The notes beneath the pieces are model-generated. The model was given only the letters and a program-made list of their open reading frames with translations. It had not been told where the DNA came from and searched no databases. From NCBI GenBank assembly GCA_033782935.1, contig JAWQEG010000488.1, forward strand, positions 682,001-746,000: a DNA stretch of 64,000 nt, given 5' to 3'. The DNA is from Petrolisthes cinctipes. Lineage: Eukaryota > Arthropoda > Malacostraca > Decapoda > Porcellanidae. Made by a program: the position numbers and the translations under genes. Positions 45,250-59,147 of the stretch are shown piece by piece (position 1 is the first letter of the stretch; every line of letters begins with the position of its first letter).

Positions 45250-47204
45250 GTGTTAGAGTATTTTCAAAATACAGGCCAAAAACATACTGAAAATCGATCT
45301 TTTAGGTGCCCAAAAGTCGATATGTGCATGCATCTTCTGTACCCGTTTATATCTCAAATTCTGGCCCTAAACACCCGAAAATTTGATATTTTGGGGTCCC
45401 AGAAGCGATCTGTACATGCCTACTCCGTGTTAGAGTATTTTCAAAATTCAGGCCCAAAACATGCTGAAAATCGATATTTTTGGTGCCCAAAGTCAATATC
45501 TCAAATTCAGTCCCAAAACACCCGAAAATTCGATATTTAGGGGTCCCAGAAGCGATCTGTACATGCCTATTCCGTGTTAGAGTATTTTCAAAATACATGC
45601 TCAAAACATACTGAAAATCGATCTTTTAGGTGCCCATAAGTCGATATGTGCATGCATCTTCTGTACCCGTTTATATCTCAAATTCAGGCTCAAAACACCC
45701 GAAAATTCAATATTTTGGGGTCCCAGAAGCGATCTGTACAGTGCTAGAATATTTTCAAAATATAGGCTAAAAACATGCTAAAAATCGATCTTTTAGGTGC
45801 CAAAAAGTCGATATCTTAAATTCAGTCCCAAAACACCCGAAAATTCGATATTTAGGGGTCCCAGAAGCGATCTGTACATGCCTACTCCGTGTTATAGTAT
45901 TTTCAAAATACATGCTCAAAACATACTGAAAATCGATCTTTTAGGTGCACAAAAGTCGATATGTGCATGCATCTTCAGTACCCGTTTATATCTCAAATTC
46001 AGGCTCAAAACACCCGAAAATTCAATATTTTGGGGTCCCAGAAGCAATCAGTACATGCCTACTCAGTGTTAGAGTATTTTCAAAATACAGGCCCAAAACA
46101 TGCTGAAAATCGATATTTTAGATGCCCAAAGTCAATATGTGCATGTATCTTCTGTACCCGTTTATATCTCAAATTCAGGCTCAAAACACCCGAAAATTCA
46201 ATATTTTGGGGTCCCAGAAGCAATCTGTACATGCCTACACAGTGCTAGAATATTTTCAAAATATAGGCTAAAAACATGCTAAAAATCGACATTTTAGGTG
46301 CCAAAAAATCGATATCTCAAATTCAGTCCCAAAACACCCGAAAATTCGATATTTAGAGGTCCCACAAGGTATCTGTACATGCCTACTCCGTGTTAGAGTA
46401 TTTTCAAAATTCAGGCCCAAAACATGCTGAAAATCGATATTTTTGGTGCCCAAAGTCAATATGTGCATGTATCTTCTGTACCCGTTTATATCTCAAATTC
46501 AGGCTCAAAACACCCGAAAATTCAATATTTTGGGGTCCCAAAAGCAATCTGTACAGTGCTAGAATATTTTCAAAATATAGGCTAAAAACATGCTAAAAAT
46601 CGATATTTTAGGTGCCAAAAAGTCGATATCTCAAATTCAGTCATAAAACACCCGAAAATTCGATATTTAGGGGTCCCAGAAGCGATCTGTACATGCCTAC
46701 TCCGTGTTAGAGTATTTTCAAAATACATGCTCAAAACATACTGAAAATCGATCTTTTAGGTGCACAAAAGTCGATATGTGCATGCATCTTCAGTACCCGT
46801 TTATATCTCAAATTCAGGCTCAAAACACCCGAAAATTCAATATTTTGGGGTCCCAGAAGCAATCTGTACATGCATACTCAGTGTTAGAGTATTTTCAAAA
46901 TACAGGCCCAAAACATGCTGAAAATCGATATTTTAGAAGCCCAAAGTCAATATGTGCATGTATCTTCTGTACCCGTTTATATCTCAAATTCAGGCTCAAA
47001 ACACCCGAAAATTCAATATTTTGGGGTCCCAGAAGCAATCTGTACATGCCTACACAGTACTAGAATATTTTCAAAATATAGGCTAAAAACATGCTGAAAA
47101 TCGATATTTTAGGTGCCAAAAAATCGATATCTCAAATTCAGTCCCAAAACACCCGAAAATTCGATATTTAGAGGTCCCAGAAGGTATCTGTACATGCCTA
47201 CTCC
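45250..47204 (+). repeat. 2132 bp tandem pair, copy 2 (1955 bp, one La1 missing)
   Basis: La1 45250, Lb1/S chimera 45427, La2/La1 hybrid 45574, S 45741, La2 45889, Lb2 46066, S 46242, Lb1 46390, S 46556, La2 46704, Lb2 46881, S 47057. The order equals copy 1 except that S 46242 joins Lb1 directly, where copy 1 has La1 at 44258. The length difference is exactly 177 bp. Confidence 0.91.
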
Positions 47205-50200
47205 GTGTTAGAGTATTTTCAAAATACAGGCCAAAAACATACTGAAAATCGATCTTTTAGGTGCCCAAAAGTCGATATGTGCATGCATCTTCTGTACCCG
47301 TTTATATCTCAAATTCTGGCCCTAAACACCCGAAAATTCGATATTTTGGGGTCTCAGAAGCGATCTGTACATGCTTACACAGTGTTAGAGTATTTTCAAA
47401 ATTCAGGCCCAAAACATGCTGAAAATCGATATTTTTGGTGCCCAAAGTCAATATGTGCATGTATCTTCTGTACCCGTTTATATCTCAAATTCAGGCTCAA
47501 AACACCCGAAAATTCAATATTTTGGGGTCCCAGAAGCAATCTGTACATGCCTACACAGTGCTAGAATATTTTCAAAATATAGGCTAAAAACATGCTGAAA
47601 ATCGATATTTTAGGTGCCAAAAAATCGATATCTCAAATTCAGTCCCAAAACACCCGAAAATTCGATATTTAGAGGTCCCAGAAGGTATCTGTACATGCCT
47701 ACTCCGTGTTAGAGTATTTTCAAAATACAGGCCAAAAACATACTGAAAATCGATCTTTTAGGTGCCCAAAAGTCGATATGTGCATGCATCTTCTGTACCC
47801 GTTTATATCTCAAATTCAGGCTCAAAACACACGAAAATTCAATATTTTGGGGTCCCAGAAGCAATCTGTACATGCCTACTCAGTGCTAGAATATTTTCAA
47901 AATATAGGGTAAAAACATGCTGAAAATCGATATTTTAGGTGCCAAAAAGTCGATATCTCAAATTCAGTTCCAAAACACCCGAAAATTCGATATTTAGGGG
48001 TCCGAGAAGCGATCTGTACATGCCTACTCCGTGTTAGAGTATTTTCAAAATACATGCTCAAAACATACTGAAAATCGATCTTTTAGGTGCACAAAAGTCG
48101 ATATGTGCATGCATCTTCAGTACCCGTTTATATCTCAAATTCAGGCTCAAAACACCCGAAAATTCAATATTTTGGGGTCCCAGAAGCAATCTGTACATGC
48201 CTACTCAGTGTTAGAGTATTTTCAAAATACAGGCCCAAAACATGCTGAAAATCGATATTTTAGATGCCCAAAGTCAATATGTGCATGTATCTTCTGTACC
48301 CGTTTATATCTCAAATTCAGGCTCAAAACACCCGAAAATTCAATATTTTGGGGTCCCAGAAGCAATCTGTACATGCCTACACAGTGCTAGAATATTTTCA
48401 AAATATAGGCTAAAAATATGCTAAAAATCGACATTTTAGGTGCCAAAAAATCGATATCTCAAATTCAGTCCCAAAACACCCGAAAATTCGATATTTAGAG
48501 GTCCCACAAGGTATCTGTACATGCCTACTCCGTGTTAGAGTATTTTCAAAATACAGGCCAAAAACATACTGAAAATCGATCTTTTAGGTGCCCAAAAGTC
48601 GATATGTGCATGCATCTTCTGTACCCGTTTATATCTCAATTTCTGGCCCTAAACACCCGAAAATTCGATATTTTGGTGTCCCAGAAGCAATCTGTACATG
48701 CCTACTCCGTGTTAGAGTATTTTCAAAATTCAGGCCCAAAACATGCTGAAAATCGATATTTTTGGTGCCCAAAGTCAATATGTGCATGTATCTTCTGTTC
48801 CTGTTTATATCTCAAATTCAGGCTCAAAACACCCGAAAATTCAATATTTTGGGGTCCCAGAAGCAATCTGTACAGTGCTAGAATATTTTCAAAATATAGG
48901 CTAAAAACATGCTAAAAATCGACATTTTAGGTGCCAAAAAGTCGATATCTCAAATTCAGTCCCAAAACACCCGAAAATTCGATATTTAGGGGTCCCAGAA
49001 GCGATCTGTACATGCCTACTCCGTGTTAGAGTATTTTCAAAATACATGCTCAAAACATACTGAAAATCGATCTTTTAGGTGCACAAAAGTCGATATGTGC
49101 ATGCATCTTCAGTACCCGTTTATATCTCAAATTCAGGCTCAAAACACCCGAAAATTCAATATTTTGGGGTCCCAGAAGCAATCTGTACATGCCTACTCAG
49201 TGTTAGAGTATTTTCAAAATACAGGCCCAAAACATGCTGATAATCGATATTTTAGAAGCCCAAAGTCAATATGTGCATGTATCTTCTGTACCCGTTTATA
49301 TCTCAAATTCAGGCTCAAAACACCCGAAAATTCAATATTTTGGGGTCCCAGAAGCAATCTGTACATGCCTACAAAGTACTAGAATATTTTCAAAATATAG
49401 GCTAAAAACATGCTGAAAATCGATATTTTAGGTGCCAAAAAATCGATATCTCAAATTCAGTCCCAAAACACCCGAAAATTCGATATTTAGAGGTCCCAGA
49501 AGGTATCTGTACATGCCTACTCCGTGTTAGAGTATTTTCAAAATACAGGCCAAAAACATACTGAAAATTGATCTTTTAGGTGCCCAAAAGTCGATATGTG
49601 CATGCATCTTCTGTACCCGTTTATATCTCAAATTCTGGCCCTAAACACCCGAAAATTCGATATTTTGGGGTCCCAGAAGCAATCTGTACATGCCTACTCA
49701 GTGTTAGAGTATTTTCAAAATACAGGCCCAAAACATACTGAAAATCGATATTTTAGATGCCCAAAGTCAATATGTGCATGTATCTTCTGTACCCGTTTAT
49801 ATCTCAAATTCAGGCTCAAAATACCCGAAAATTCAATATTTTGGGGTCCGAGAAGCAATCTGTACATGCCTACACAGTGCTAGAATATTTTCAAAATATA
49901 GGCTAAAAACATGCTAAAAATCGACATTTTAGGTGCCAAAAAATCGATATCTCAAATTCAGTCCCAAAACACCCGAAAATTCGATATTTAGGGGTCCCAG
50001 AAGCGATCTGTACATGCCTACTCCGTGTACGAGTATTTTCAAAATACATGCTCAAAACATACTGAAAATCGATCTTTTAGGTGTACAAAAGTCGATATGT
50101 GCATGCATCTTCAGTACCCGTTTATATCTCAAATTCAGGCTCAAAACACCGGAAAATTCAATATTTTGGGGTCCAAGACGCAATCTGTACATGCCTAGGC

Positions 50201-51063
50201 ACTCAGTGTTAAAGTATTTTCAAAATACAGGCCCAAAACATGCTGAAAATCGATATTTCAGACGCCCAAAGTCAATATGTGCATGTAACTTCTGTACCCG
50301 TTTATATCTCAAATTCAGGCTCAAAACACCCGAAAATTCAATATTTTGGGGTCCCAGAAGCAATCTGTACCTGCCTACACAGTGCTAGAATATTTTCAAA
50401 ATATAGGCTAAAAACATGCTAAAAATCGATCTTTTAGGTGCCAAAAAGTCGATATCTTAAATTCAGTCCCAAAACACCCGAAAATTCGATATTTAGGGGT
50501 CCCAGAAGCGATCTGTACATGCCTACTCCGTGTTATAGTATTTTCAAAATACATGCTCAAAACATACTGAAAATCGATCTTTTAGGTGCACAAAAGTCGA
50601 TATGTGAATGCATCTTCAGTACCCGTTTATATCTCAAATTCTGGCCCTAAACACCCGAAAATTCGATATTTAGAGGTCCCACAAGGTATCTGTACATGCC
50701 TACTCCGTGTTAGAGTATTTTCAAAATACAGGCCAAAAACATACTGAAAATCGATCTTTTAGGTGCCCAAAAGTTCGACGATATGTGCATGCATCTTCTG
50801 TACCCGTTTATATCTCAAATTCTGGCCCTAAACACCCGAAAATTCGATATTTTGGAGTCCCAGAAGCAATCTGTACATGCCTACTCCGTGTTAGAGTATT
50901 TTCAAAATTCAGGCCCAAAACATGCTGAAAATCGATATTTTTGGTGCCCAAAGTCAATATGTGCATGTATCTTCTGTTCCCGTTTATATCTCAAATTCAG
51001 GCTCAAAACACCCGAAAATTCAATATTTTGGGGTCCCAGAAGCAATCTGTACATGCCTACACA
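47205..51063 (+). repeat. Mixed HOR region
   Basis: La1 47205, Lb1 47382, S 47558, La1 47706, S 47883, La2 48031, Lb2 48208, S 48384, La1 48532, Lb1 48709, S 48875, La2 49023, Lb2 49200 ('gctgataatcg'), S 49376, La1 49524, Lb2 49701 (not Lb1), S 49877, La2 50025 (gtgtacgag start, 181 bp), Lb2 50206, S 50382, La2/La1 hybrid 50530, La1 50707 (181 bp, 'aaaagttcgacgatatg'), Lb1 50888. The gtgtacgag start and a 4 bp ggca insertion near 50197 reappear further right in the 54997-62945 blocks, so this region is related to their source. Confidence 0.86.
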
Positions 51064-52705
51064 GTACTAGAATATTTTCAAAATATAGGCTAAAAACATG
51101 CTGAAAATCGATATTTTAGGTGCCAAAAAATCGATATCTCAAATTCAGTCCCAAAACACCCGAAAATTCGATATTTAGAGGTCCCAGAAGGTATCTGTAC
51201 ATGCCTACTCCGTGTTAGAGTATTTTCAAAATACAGGCCAAAAACATACTGAAAATCGATCTTTTAGGTGCCCAAAAGTCGATATGTGCATGCATCTTCT
51301 GTACCCGTTTATATCTCAAATTCTGGCCCTAAACACCCGAAAATTCGATATTTTGGGGTCTCAGAAGCGATCTCTACATGCCTACTCCGTGTTAGAGTAT
51401 TTTCAAAATTCAGGCCCAAAACATGCTGAAAATCGATATTTTTGGTGCCCAAAGTCAATATGTGCATGTATCTTCTGTACCCGTTTATATCTCAAATTCA
51501 GGCTCAAAACACCCGAAAATTCAATATTTTGGGGTCCCAGAAGCAATCTGTACATGCCTACACAGTGCTAGAATATTTTCAAAATATAGGCTAAAAACAT
51601 GCTGAAAATCGATATTTTAGGTGCCAAAATGTCGATATCTCAAATTCAGTCCCAAAACACCCGAAAATTCGATATTTAGAGGTCCCAGAAGGTATCTGTA
51701 CATGTCTACTCCGTGTTAGAGTATTTTCAAAATACAGGCCAAAAACATACTGAAAATCGATCTTTTAGGTGCCCAAAAGTCGATATGTGCATGCATCTTC
51801 TGTACCCGTTTATATCTCAAATTCAGGCTCAAAACACCCGAAAATTCAATATTTTGGGGTCCCAGAAGCAATCTGTACATGCCTACTCAGTGCTAGAATA
51901 TTTTCAAAATATAGGCTAAAAACATGCTGAAAATCGATATTTTAGGTGCCAAAAAGTCGATATCTCAAATTCAGTTCCAAAACACCCGAAAATTCGATAT
52001 TTAGGGGTCCCAGAAGCGATCTGTACATGCCTACTCCGTGTTAGAGTATTTTCAAAATACATGCTCAAAACATACTGAAAATCGATCTTTTAGGTGCACA
52101 AAAGTCGATATGTGCATGCATCTTCAGTACCCGTTTATATCTCAAATTCAGGCTCAAAACACCCGAAAATTCAATATTTTGGGGTCCCAGAAGCAATCTG
52201 TACAGTGCTAGAATTTTTTCAAAATATAGGCTAAAAACATGCTAAAAATCGATATTTTAGGTGCCAAAAAGTCGATATCTCAAATTCAGTCCCAAAACAC
52301 CCGAAAATTCGATATTTAGGGGTCCCAGAAGCGATCTGTACATGCCTACTCCGTGTTAGAGTATTTTCAAAATACATGCTCAAAACATACTGAAAATCGA
52401 TCTTTTAGGTGCACAAAAGTCGATATGTGCATGCATCTTCAGTACCCGTTTATATCTCAAATTCAGGCTCAAAACACCCGAAAATTCAATATTTTGGGGT
52501 CCCAGAAGCAATCTGTACATGCCTACTCAGTGTTAGAGTATTTTCAAAATACAGGCCCAAAACATGCTGATAATCGATATTTTAGAAGCCCAAAGTCAAT
52601 ATGTGCATGTATCTTCTGTACCCGTTTATATCTCAAATTCAGGCTCAAAACACCCGAAAATTCAATATTTTGGGGTCCCAGAAGCAATCTGTACATGCCT
52701 ACATA
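51064..52705 (+). repeat. Ten-monomer 1642 bp HOR, copy 1
   Basis: S 51064, La1 51212, Lb1 51389, S 51565, La1 51713, S 51890, La2 52038 (167 bp), S 52205 ('gctagaattttttc'), La2 52353, Lb2 52530. The lengths add up to 1642. Private differences include 'gatctctacatg' near 51368 and 'ccaaaatgtcg' near 51627. Confidence 0.93.
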
Positions 52706-54347
52706 GTACTAGAATATTTTCAAAATATAGGCTAAAAACATGCTGAAAATCGATATTTTAGGTGCCAAAAAATCGATATCTCAAATTCAGTCCCAAAACA
52801 CCCGAAAATTCGATATTTAGAGGTCCCAGAAGGTATCTGTACATGCCTACTCCGTGTTAGAGTATTTTCAAAATACAGGCCAAAAACATACTGAAAATCG
52901 ATCTTTTAGGTGCCCAAAAGTCGATATGTGCATGCATCTTCTGTACCCGTTTATATCTCAAATTCTGGCCCTAAACACCCGAAAATTCGATATTTTGGGG
53001 TCTCAGAAGCGATCTGTACATGCCTACTCCGTGTTAGAGTATTTTCAAAATTCAGGCCCAAAACATGCTGAAAATCGATATTTTTGGTGCCCAAAGTCAA
53101 TATGTGCATGTATCTTCTGTACCCGTTTATATCTCAAATTCAGGCTCAAAACACCCGAAAATTCAATATTTTGGGGTCCCAGAAGCAATCTGTACATGCC
53201 TACACAGTGCTAGAATATTTTCAAAATATAGGCTAAAAACATGCTGAAAATCGATATTTTAGGTGCCAAAAAATCGATATCTCAAATTCAGTCCCAAAAC
53301 ACCCGAAAATTCGATATTTAGAGGTCCCAGAAGGTATCTGTACATGTCTACTCCGTGTTAGAGTATTTTCAAAATACAGGCCAAAAACATACTGAAAATC
53401 GATCTTTTAGGTGCCCAAAAGTCGATATGTGCATGCATCTTCTGTACCCGTTTATATCTCAAATTCAGGCTCAAAACACCCGAAAATTCAATATTTTGGG
53501 ATCCCAGAAGCAATCTGTACATGCCTACTCAGTGCTAGAATATTTTCAAAATATAGGCTAAAAACATGCTGAAAATCGATATTTTAGGTGCCAAAAAGTC
53601 GATATCTCAAATTCAGTTCCAAAACACCCGAAAATTCGATATTTAGGGGTCCCAGAAGCGATCTGTACATGCCTACTCCGTGTTAGAGTATTTTCAAAAT
53701 ACATGCTCAAAACATACTGAAAATCGATCTTTTAGGTGCACAAAAGTCGATATGTGCATGCATCTTCAGTACCCGTTTATATCTCAAATTCAGGCTCAAA
53801 ACACCCGAAAATTCAATATTTTGGGGTCCCAGAAGCAATCTGTACAGTGCTAGAATTTTTTCAAAATATAGGCTAAAAACATGCTAAAAATCGATATTTT
53901 AGGTGCCAAAAAGTCGATATCTCAAATTCAGTCCCAAAACACCCGAAAATTCGATATTTAGGGGTCCCAGAAGCGATCTGTACATGCCTACTCCGTGTTA
54001 GAGTATTTTCAAAATACATGCTCAAAACATACTGAAAATCGATCTTTTAGGTGCACAAAAGTCGATATGTGCATGCATCTTCAGTACCCGTTTATATCTC
54101 AAATTCAGGCTCAAAACACCCGAAAATTCAATATTTTGGGGTCCCAGAAGCAATCTGTACATGCCTACTCAGTGTTAGAGTATTTTCAAAATACAGGCCC
54201 AAAACATGCTGATAATCGATATTTTAGAAGCCCAAAGTCAATATGTGCATGTATCTTCTGTACCCGTTTATATCTCAAATTCAGGCTCAAAACACCCGAA
54301 AATTCAATATTTTGGGGTCCCAGAAGCAATCTGTACATGCCTACATA
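52706..54347 (+). repeat. Ten-monomer 1642 bp HOR, copy 2
   Basis: S 52706, La1 52854, Lb1 53031, S 53207, La1 53355, S 53532, La2 53680 (167 bp), S 53847, La2 53995, Lb2 54172. All monomers lie exactly 1642 bp after those of copy 1. Shared rare marks are 'gctgataatcg', 'gggtctcagaagcg', 'catgtctactcc', 'cagttccaaaac' and 'gctagaattttttc'. Confidence 0.93.
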
Positions 54348-55321
54348 GTACTAGAATATTTTCAAAATATAGGCTAAAAACATGCTGAAAATCGATATTT
54401 TAGGTGCCAAAAAATCGATATCTCAAATTCAGTCCTAAAACACCCGAAAATTCGATATTTAGAGGTCCCAGAAGGTATCTGTACATGCCTACTCCGTGTT
54501 AGAGTATTTTCAAAATACAGGCCAAAAACATACTGAAAATCGATCTTTTAGGTGCCCAAAAGTCGATATGTGCATGCATCTTCTGTACCCGTTTATATCT
54601 CAAATTCTGGCCCTAAACACCCGAAAATTCGATATTTTGGGGTCTCAGAAGCGATCTGTACATGCCTACTCCGTGTTAGAGTATTTTCAAAATTCAGGCC
54701 CAAAACATGCTGAAAATCGATATTTTTGGTGCCCAAAGTCAATATGTGCATGTATCTTCTGTACCCGTTTATATCTCAAATTCAGGCTCAAAACACCCGA
54801 AAATTCAATATTTTGGGGTCCCAGAAGCAATCTGTACATGCCTACACAGTGCTAGAATATTTTCAAAATATAGGCTAAAAACATGCTGAAAATCGATATT
54901 TTAGGTGCCAAAAAATCGATATCTCAAATTCAGTCCCAAAACACCCGAAAATTCGATATTTAGAGGTCCCAGAAGGTATCTGTACATGTCTACTCCGTGT
55001 TAGAGTATTTTCAAAATACAGGCCAAAAACATACTGAAAATCGATCTTTTAGGTGCCCAAAAGTCGATATGTGCATGCATCTTCTGTACCCGTTTATATC
55101 TCAAATTCAGGCTCAAAACACCCGAAAATTCAATATTTTGGGGTCCCAGAAGCAATCTGTACATGCCTACTCAGTGCTAGAATATTTTCAAAATATAGGC
55201 TAAAAACATGCTAAAAATCGATATTTTAGGTACCGAAAAGTCGATATCTCAAATTCAGTTCCAAAACACCCGAAAATTCGATATTTAGGGGTCCCAGAAG
55301 CGATCTGTACATGCCTACTCC
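54348..55321 (+). repeat. Ten-monomer 1642 bp HOR, copy 3 (partial)
   Basis: S 54348, La1 54496, Lb1 54673, S 54849, La1 54997, S 55174 ('ggtaccgaaaag'). The order follows copies 1 and 2 for six monomers. The following La2 at 55322 is then joined to an Lb2 instead of an S, so the HOR phase is lost. From 54997 this stretch is also the start of the next large block. Confidence 0.88.
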
Positions 55322-58300
55322 GTGTTAGAGTATTTTCAAAATACATGCTCAAAACATACTGAAAATCGATCTTTTAGGTGCACAAAAGTCGATATGTCCA
55401 TGCATCTTCAGTACCCGTTTATATCTCAAATTCAGGCTCAAAACACCCGAAAATTCAATATTTTGGGGTCCCAGAAGCAATCTGTACATGCCTACTCAGT
55501 GTTAGAGTATTTTCAAAATACAGGCCCAAAACATACTGAAAATCGATATTTTAGATGCCCAAAGTCAATATGTGCATGTATCTTCTGTACCCGTTTATAT
55601 CTCAAATTCAGGCTCAAAACACCCGAAAATTCAATATTTTGGGGTCCGAGAAGCAATCTGTACATGCCTACACAGTGCTAGAATATTTTCAAAATATAGG
55701 CTAAAAACATGCTAAAAATCGACATTTTAGGTGCCAAAAAATCGATATCTCAAATTCAGTCCCAAAACACCCGAAAATTCGATATTTATGGGTCCCAGAA
55801 GCGATCTGTACATGCCTACTCCGTGTACGAGTATTTTCAAAATACATGCTCAAAACATACTGAAAATCGATCTTTTAGGTGCACAAAAGTCGATATGTGC
55901 ATGCATCTTCAGTACCCGTTTATATCTCAAATTCAGGCTAAAAACACCGGAAAATTCAATATTTTGGGGTCCCAGAAGCAATCTGTACATGCCTAGGCAC
56001 TCAGTGTTAGAGTATTTTCAAAATACAGGCCCAAAACATGCTGAAAATCGATATTTTAGACGCCCAAAGTCAATATGTGCATGTAACTTCTGTACCCGTT
56101 TATATCTCAAATTCAGGCTCAAAACACCGGAAAATTCAATATTTTGGGGTCCCAGAAGCAATCTGTACCTGCCTACACAGTGCTAGACTATTTTCAAAAT
56201 ATAGGCTAAAAACATGCTGAAAATCGATATTTTAGGTGCCAAAAAATCGATATCTCAAATTCAGTCCCAAAACACCCGAAAATTCGATATTTAGAGGTCC
56301 CAGAAGGTATCTGTACATGCCTACTCCGTGTTAGAGTATTTTCAAAATACAGGCCAAAAACATACTGAAAATCGATCTTTTAGGTGCCCAAAAGTCGATA
56401 TGTGCATGCATCTTCTGTACCCGTTTATATCTCAAATTCTGGCCCTAAACACCCGAAAATTCGATATTTTGGGGTCCCAGAAGCGATCTGTACATGCCTA
56501 CTCCGTGTTAGAGTATTTTCAAAATTCAGGCGCAAAACATGCTGAAAATCGATATTTTTGGTGCCCAAAGTCAATATGTGCATGTATCTTCTGTACCCGT
56601 TTATATCTCAAATTCAGGCTCAAAACACCCGAAAATTCAATATTTTGGGGTCCCAGAAGCAATCTGTACATGCCTACACGGTGCTAGAATATTTTCAAAA
56701 TATAGGCTAAAAACATGCTAAAAATCGATCTTTTAGGTGCCAAAAAATCGATATCTCAAATTCAGTCCCAAAACACCCGAAAATTCGATATTTAGAGGTC
56801 CCAGAAGGTATCTGTACATGTCTACTCCGTGTTAGTGTATTTTCAAAATACAGGCCAAAAACATACTGAAAATCGATCTTTTAGGTGCCCAAAAGTCGAT
56901 ATGTGCATGCATCTTCTGTACCCGTTTATATCTCAAATTCAGGCTCAAAACACCCGAAAATTCAATATTTTGGGGTCCCAGAAGCAATCTGTACATGCCT
57001 ACTCAGTGCTAGAATATTTTCAAAATATAGGCTAAAAACATGCTGAAAATCGATATTCTAGGTGCCAAAAAGTCGATATCTCAAATTCAGTCCCAAAACA
57101 CCCGAAAATTCGATATTTAGGGGTCCCAGAAGCGATCTGTACATGCTTACTCCGTGTTAGAGTATTTTCAAAATACATGCTCAAAACATACTGAAAATCG
57201 ATCTTTTAGGTGCACAAAAGTCGATATGTGCATGCATCTTCAGTACCCGTTTATATCTCAAATTCAGGCTCAAAACACCCGAAAATTCAATATTTTGGGG
57301 TCCCAGAAGCAATCTGTACATGCCTACTCAGTGTTAGAGTATTTTCAAAATACAGGCCCAAAACATACTGAAAATCGATATTTTAGATGCCCAAAGTCAA
57401 TATGTGCATGTATCTTCTGTACCCGTTTATATCTCAAATTCAGGCTCAAAACACCCGAAAATTCAATATTTTGGGGTCCGAGAAGCAATCTGTACATGCC
57501 TACACAGTGCTAGAATATTTTCAAAATATAGGCTAAAAACATTCTAAAAATCGACATTTTAGGTGCCAAAAAATTGATATCTCAAATTCAGTCCCAAAAC
57601 ACCAGAAAATTCGATATTTAGGGGTCCCAGAAGCGATCTGTACATGCCTACTCCGTGTACGAGTATTTTCAAAATACATGCTCAAAACATACTGAAAATC
57701 GATCTTTTAGGTGCACAAAAGTCGATATGTGCATGCATCTTCAGTACCCGTTTATATCTCAAATTCAGGCTCAAAACACCCGAAAATTCAATATTTTGGG
57801 GTCCCAGAAGCAATCTGTACATGCATACCCCGTGTTAGAGTATTTTCAAAATACAGGCCCAAAACATGCTGAAAATCGATATTTTAGATGCCAAAAGTCA
57901 ATATGTGCATGTATCTTCTGTACCCGTTTATATCTCAAATTCAGGCTCAAAACACCCGAAAATTCAATATTTTGGGGTCCGAGAAGCAATCTGTACATGC
58001 CTACACAGTGCTAGAATATTTTCAAAATATAGGCTAAAAACATTCTAAAAATCGACATTTTAGGTGCCAAAAAATTGATATCTCAAATTCAGTCCCAAAA
58101 CACCCGAAAATTCGATATTTAGGGGTCCCAGAAGCGATCTGTACATGCCTACTCCGTGTACGAGTATTTTCAAAATACATGCTCAAAACATACTGAAAAT
58201 CGATCTTTTAGGTGCACAAAAGTCGATATGTGCATGCATCTTTAGTACCCGTTTATATCTCAAATTCAGGCTCAAAACACCCGAAAATTCAATATTTCGG

Positions 58301-59147
58301 GGTCCCAGAAGCAATCTGTACATGCATACTCCGTGTTAGAGTATTTTCAAAATACAGGCCCAAAACATGCTGAAAATCGATATTTTAGATGCCAAAAGTC
58401 AATATGTGCATGTATCTTCTGTACCCGTTTATATCTCAAATTCAGGCTCAAAACACCCGAAAATTCAATATTTTGGGGTCCCAGAAGCAATCTGTACATG
58501 CCTACACAGTGCTAGAATATTTTCAATATATAGGCTAAAAACATGCTAAAAATCGACATTTTAGGTGCCAAAAAATCGATATCTCAAATTCAGTCCCAAA
58601 ACACCCGAAAATTCGATATTTAGAAGTCCATGAAGGTATCTGTAGATGCCTACTCCGTGTTAGAGTATTTTCAAAATACAGGCCAAAAACATACTGAAAA
58701 TCGATCTTTTAGGTGCCCAAAAGTCGATATGTGCATGCATCTTCTGTACCCGTTTATATCTCAAATTCTGGCCCTAAACACCCGAAAATTCGATATTTTG
58801 GGGTCCCAGAAGCGATCTGTACATGCCTACTCCGTGTTAGAGTATTTTCAAAATTCAGGCCCAAAACATGCTGAAAATCGATATTTTTGGTGCCCAAAGT
58901 CAATATGTGCATGTATCTTCTGTACACGTTTATATCTCAAATTCAGGCTCAAAACACCCGAAAATTCAATATTTTGGGGTCCCAGAAGCAATCTGTACAG
59001 TGCTAGAATATTTTCAAAATATAGGCTAAAAACATGCTAAAAATCGATCTTTTAGGTCCCAAAAAGTCGATATCTCAAATTCAGCCCCAAAACACCCGAA
59101 AATTCGATATTTAGGGGTCCCAGAAGGTATCTGTACATGCCTACTCC
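54997..59147 (+). repeat. 4.15 kb block C, copy 1
   Basis: La1 54997, S 55174, La2 55322, Lb2 55499, S 55675, La2 55823 (gtgtacgag), Lb2 56004, S 56180, La1 56328, Lb1 56505, S 56681, La1 56829, S 57006, La2 57154, Lb2 57331, S 57507, La2 57655, Lb2 57832, S 58008, La2 58156, Lb2 58333, S 58509, La1 58657, Lb1 58834, S 59000. The trimer 57655-58155 is a tandem copy of 58156-58656. Marks shared with copy 2: 'ggggtccgagaag', the ggca insertion, 'catgtaacttctg', 'gtacctgcc', 'caatatatagg', 'gaagtcca' and 'cagccccaaaac'. Confidence 0.9.

Noticed and set aside
50025..50388. Longer open frames of about 150 codons at 214, 4224, 49933, 55731 and 60206
   Set aside because: These are the same frames extended by indels (for example the ggca insertion or a changed stop in S). 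They are made wholly of the same satellite words and give low-complexity repeated peptides.
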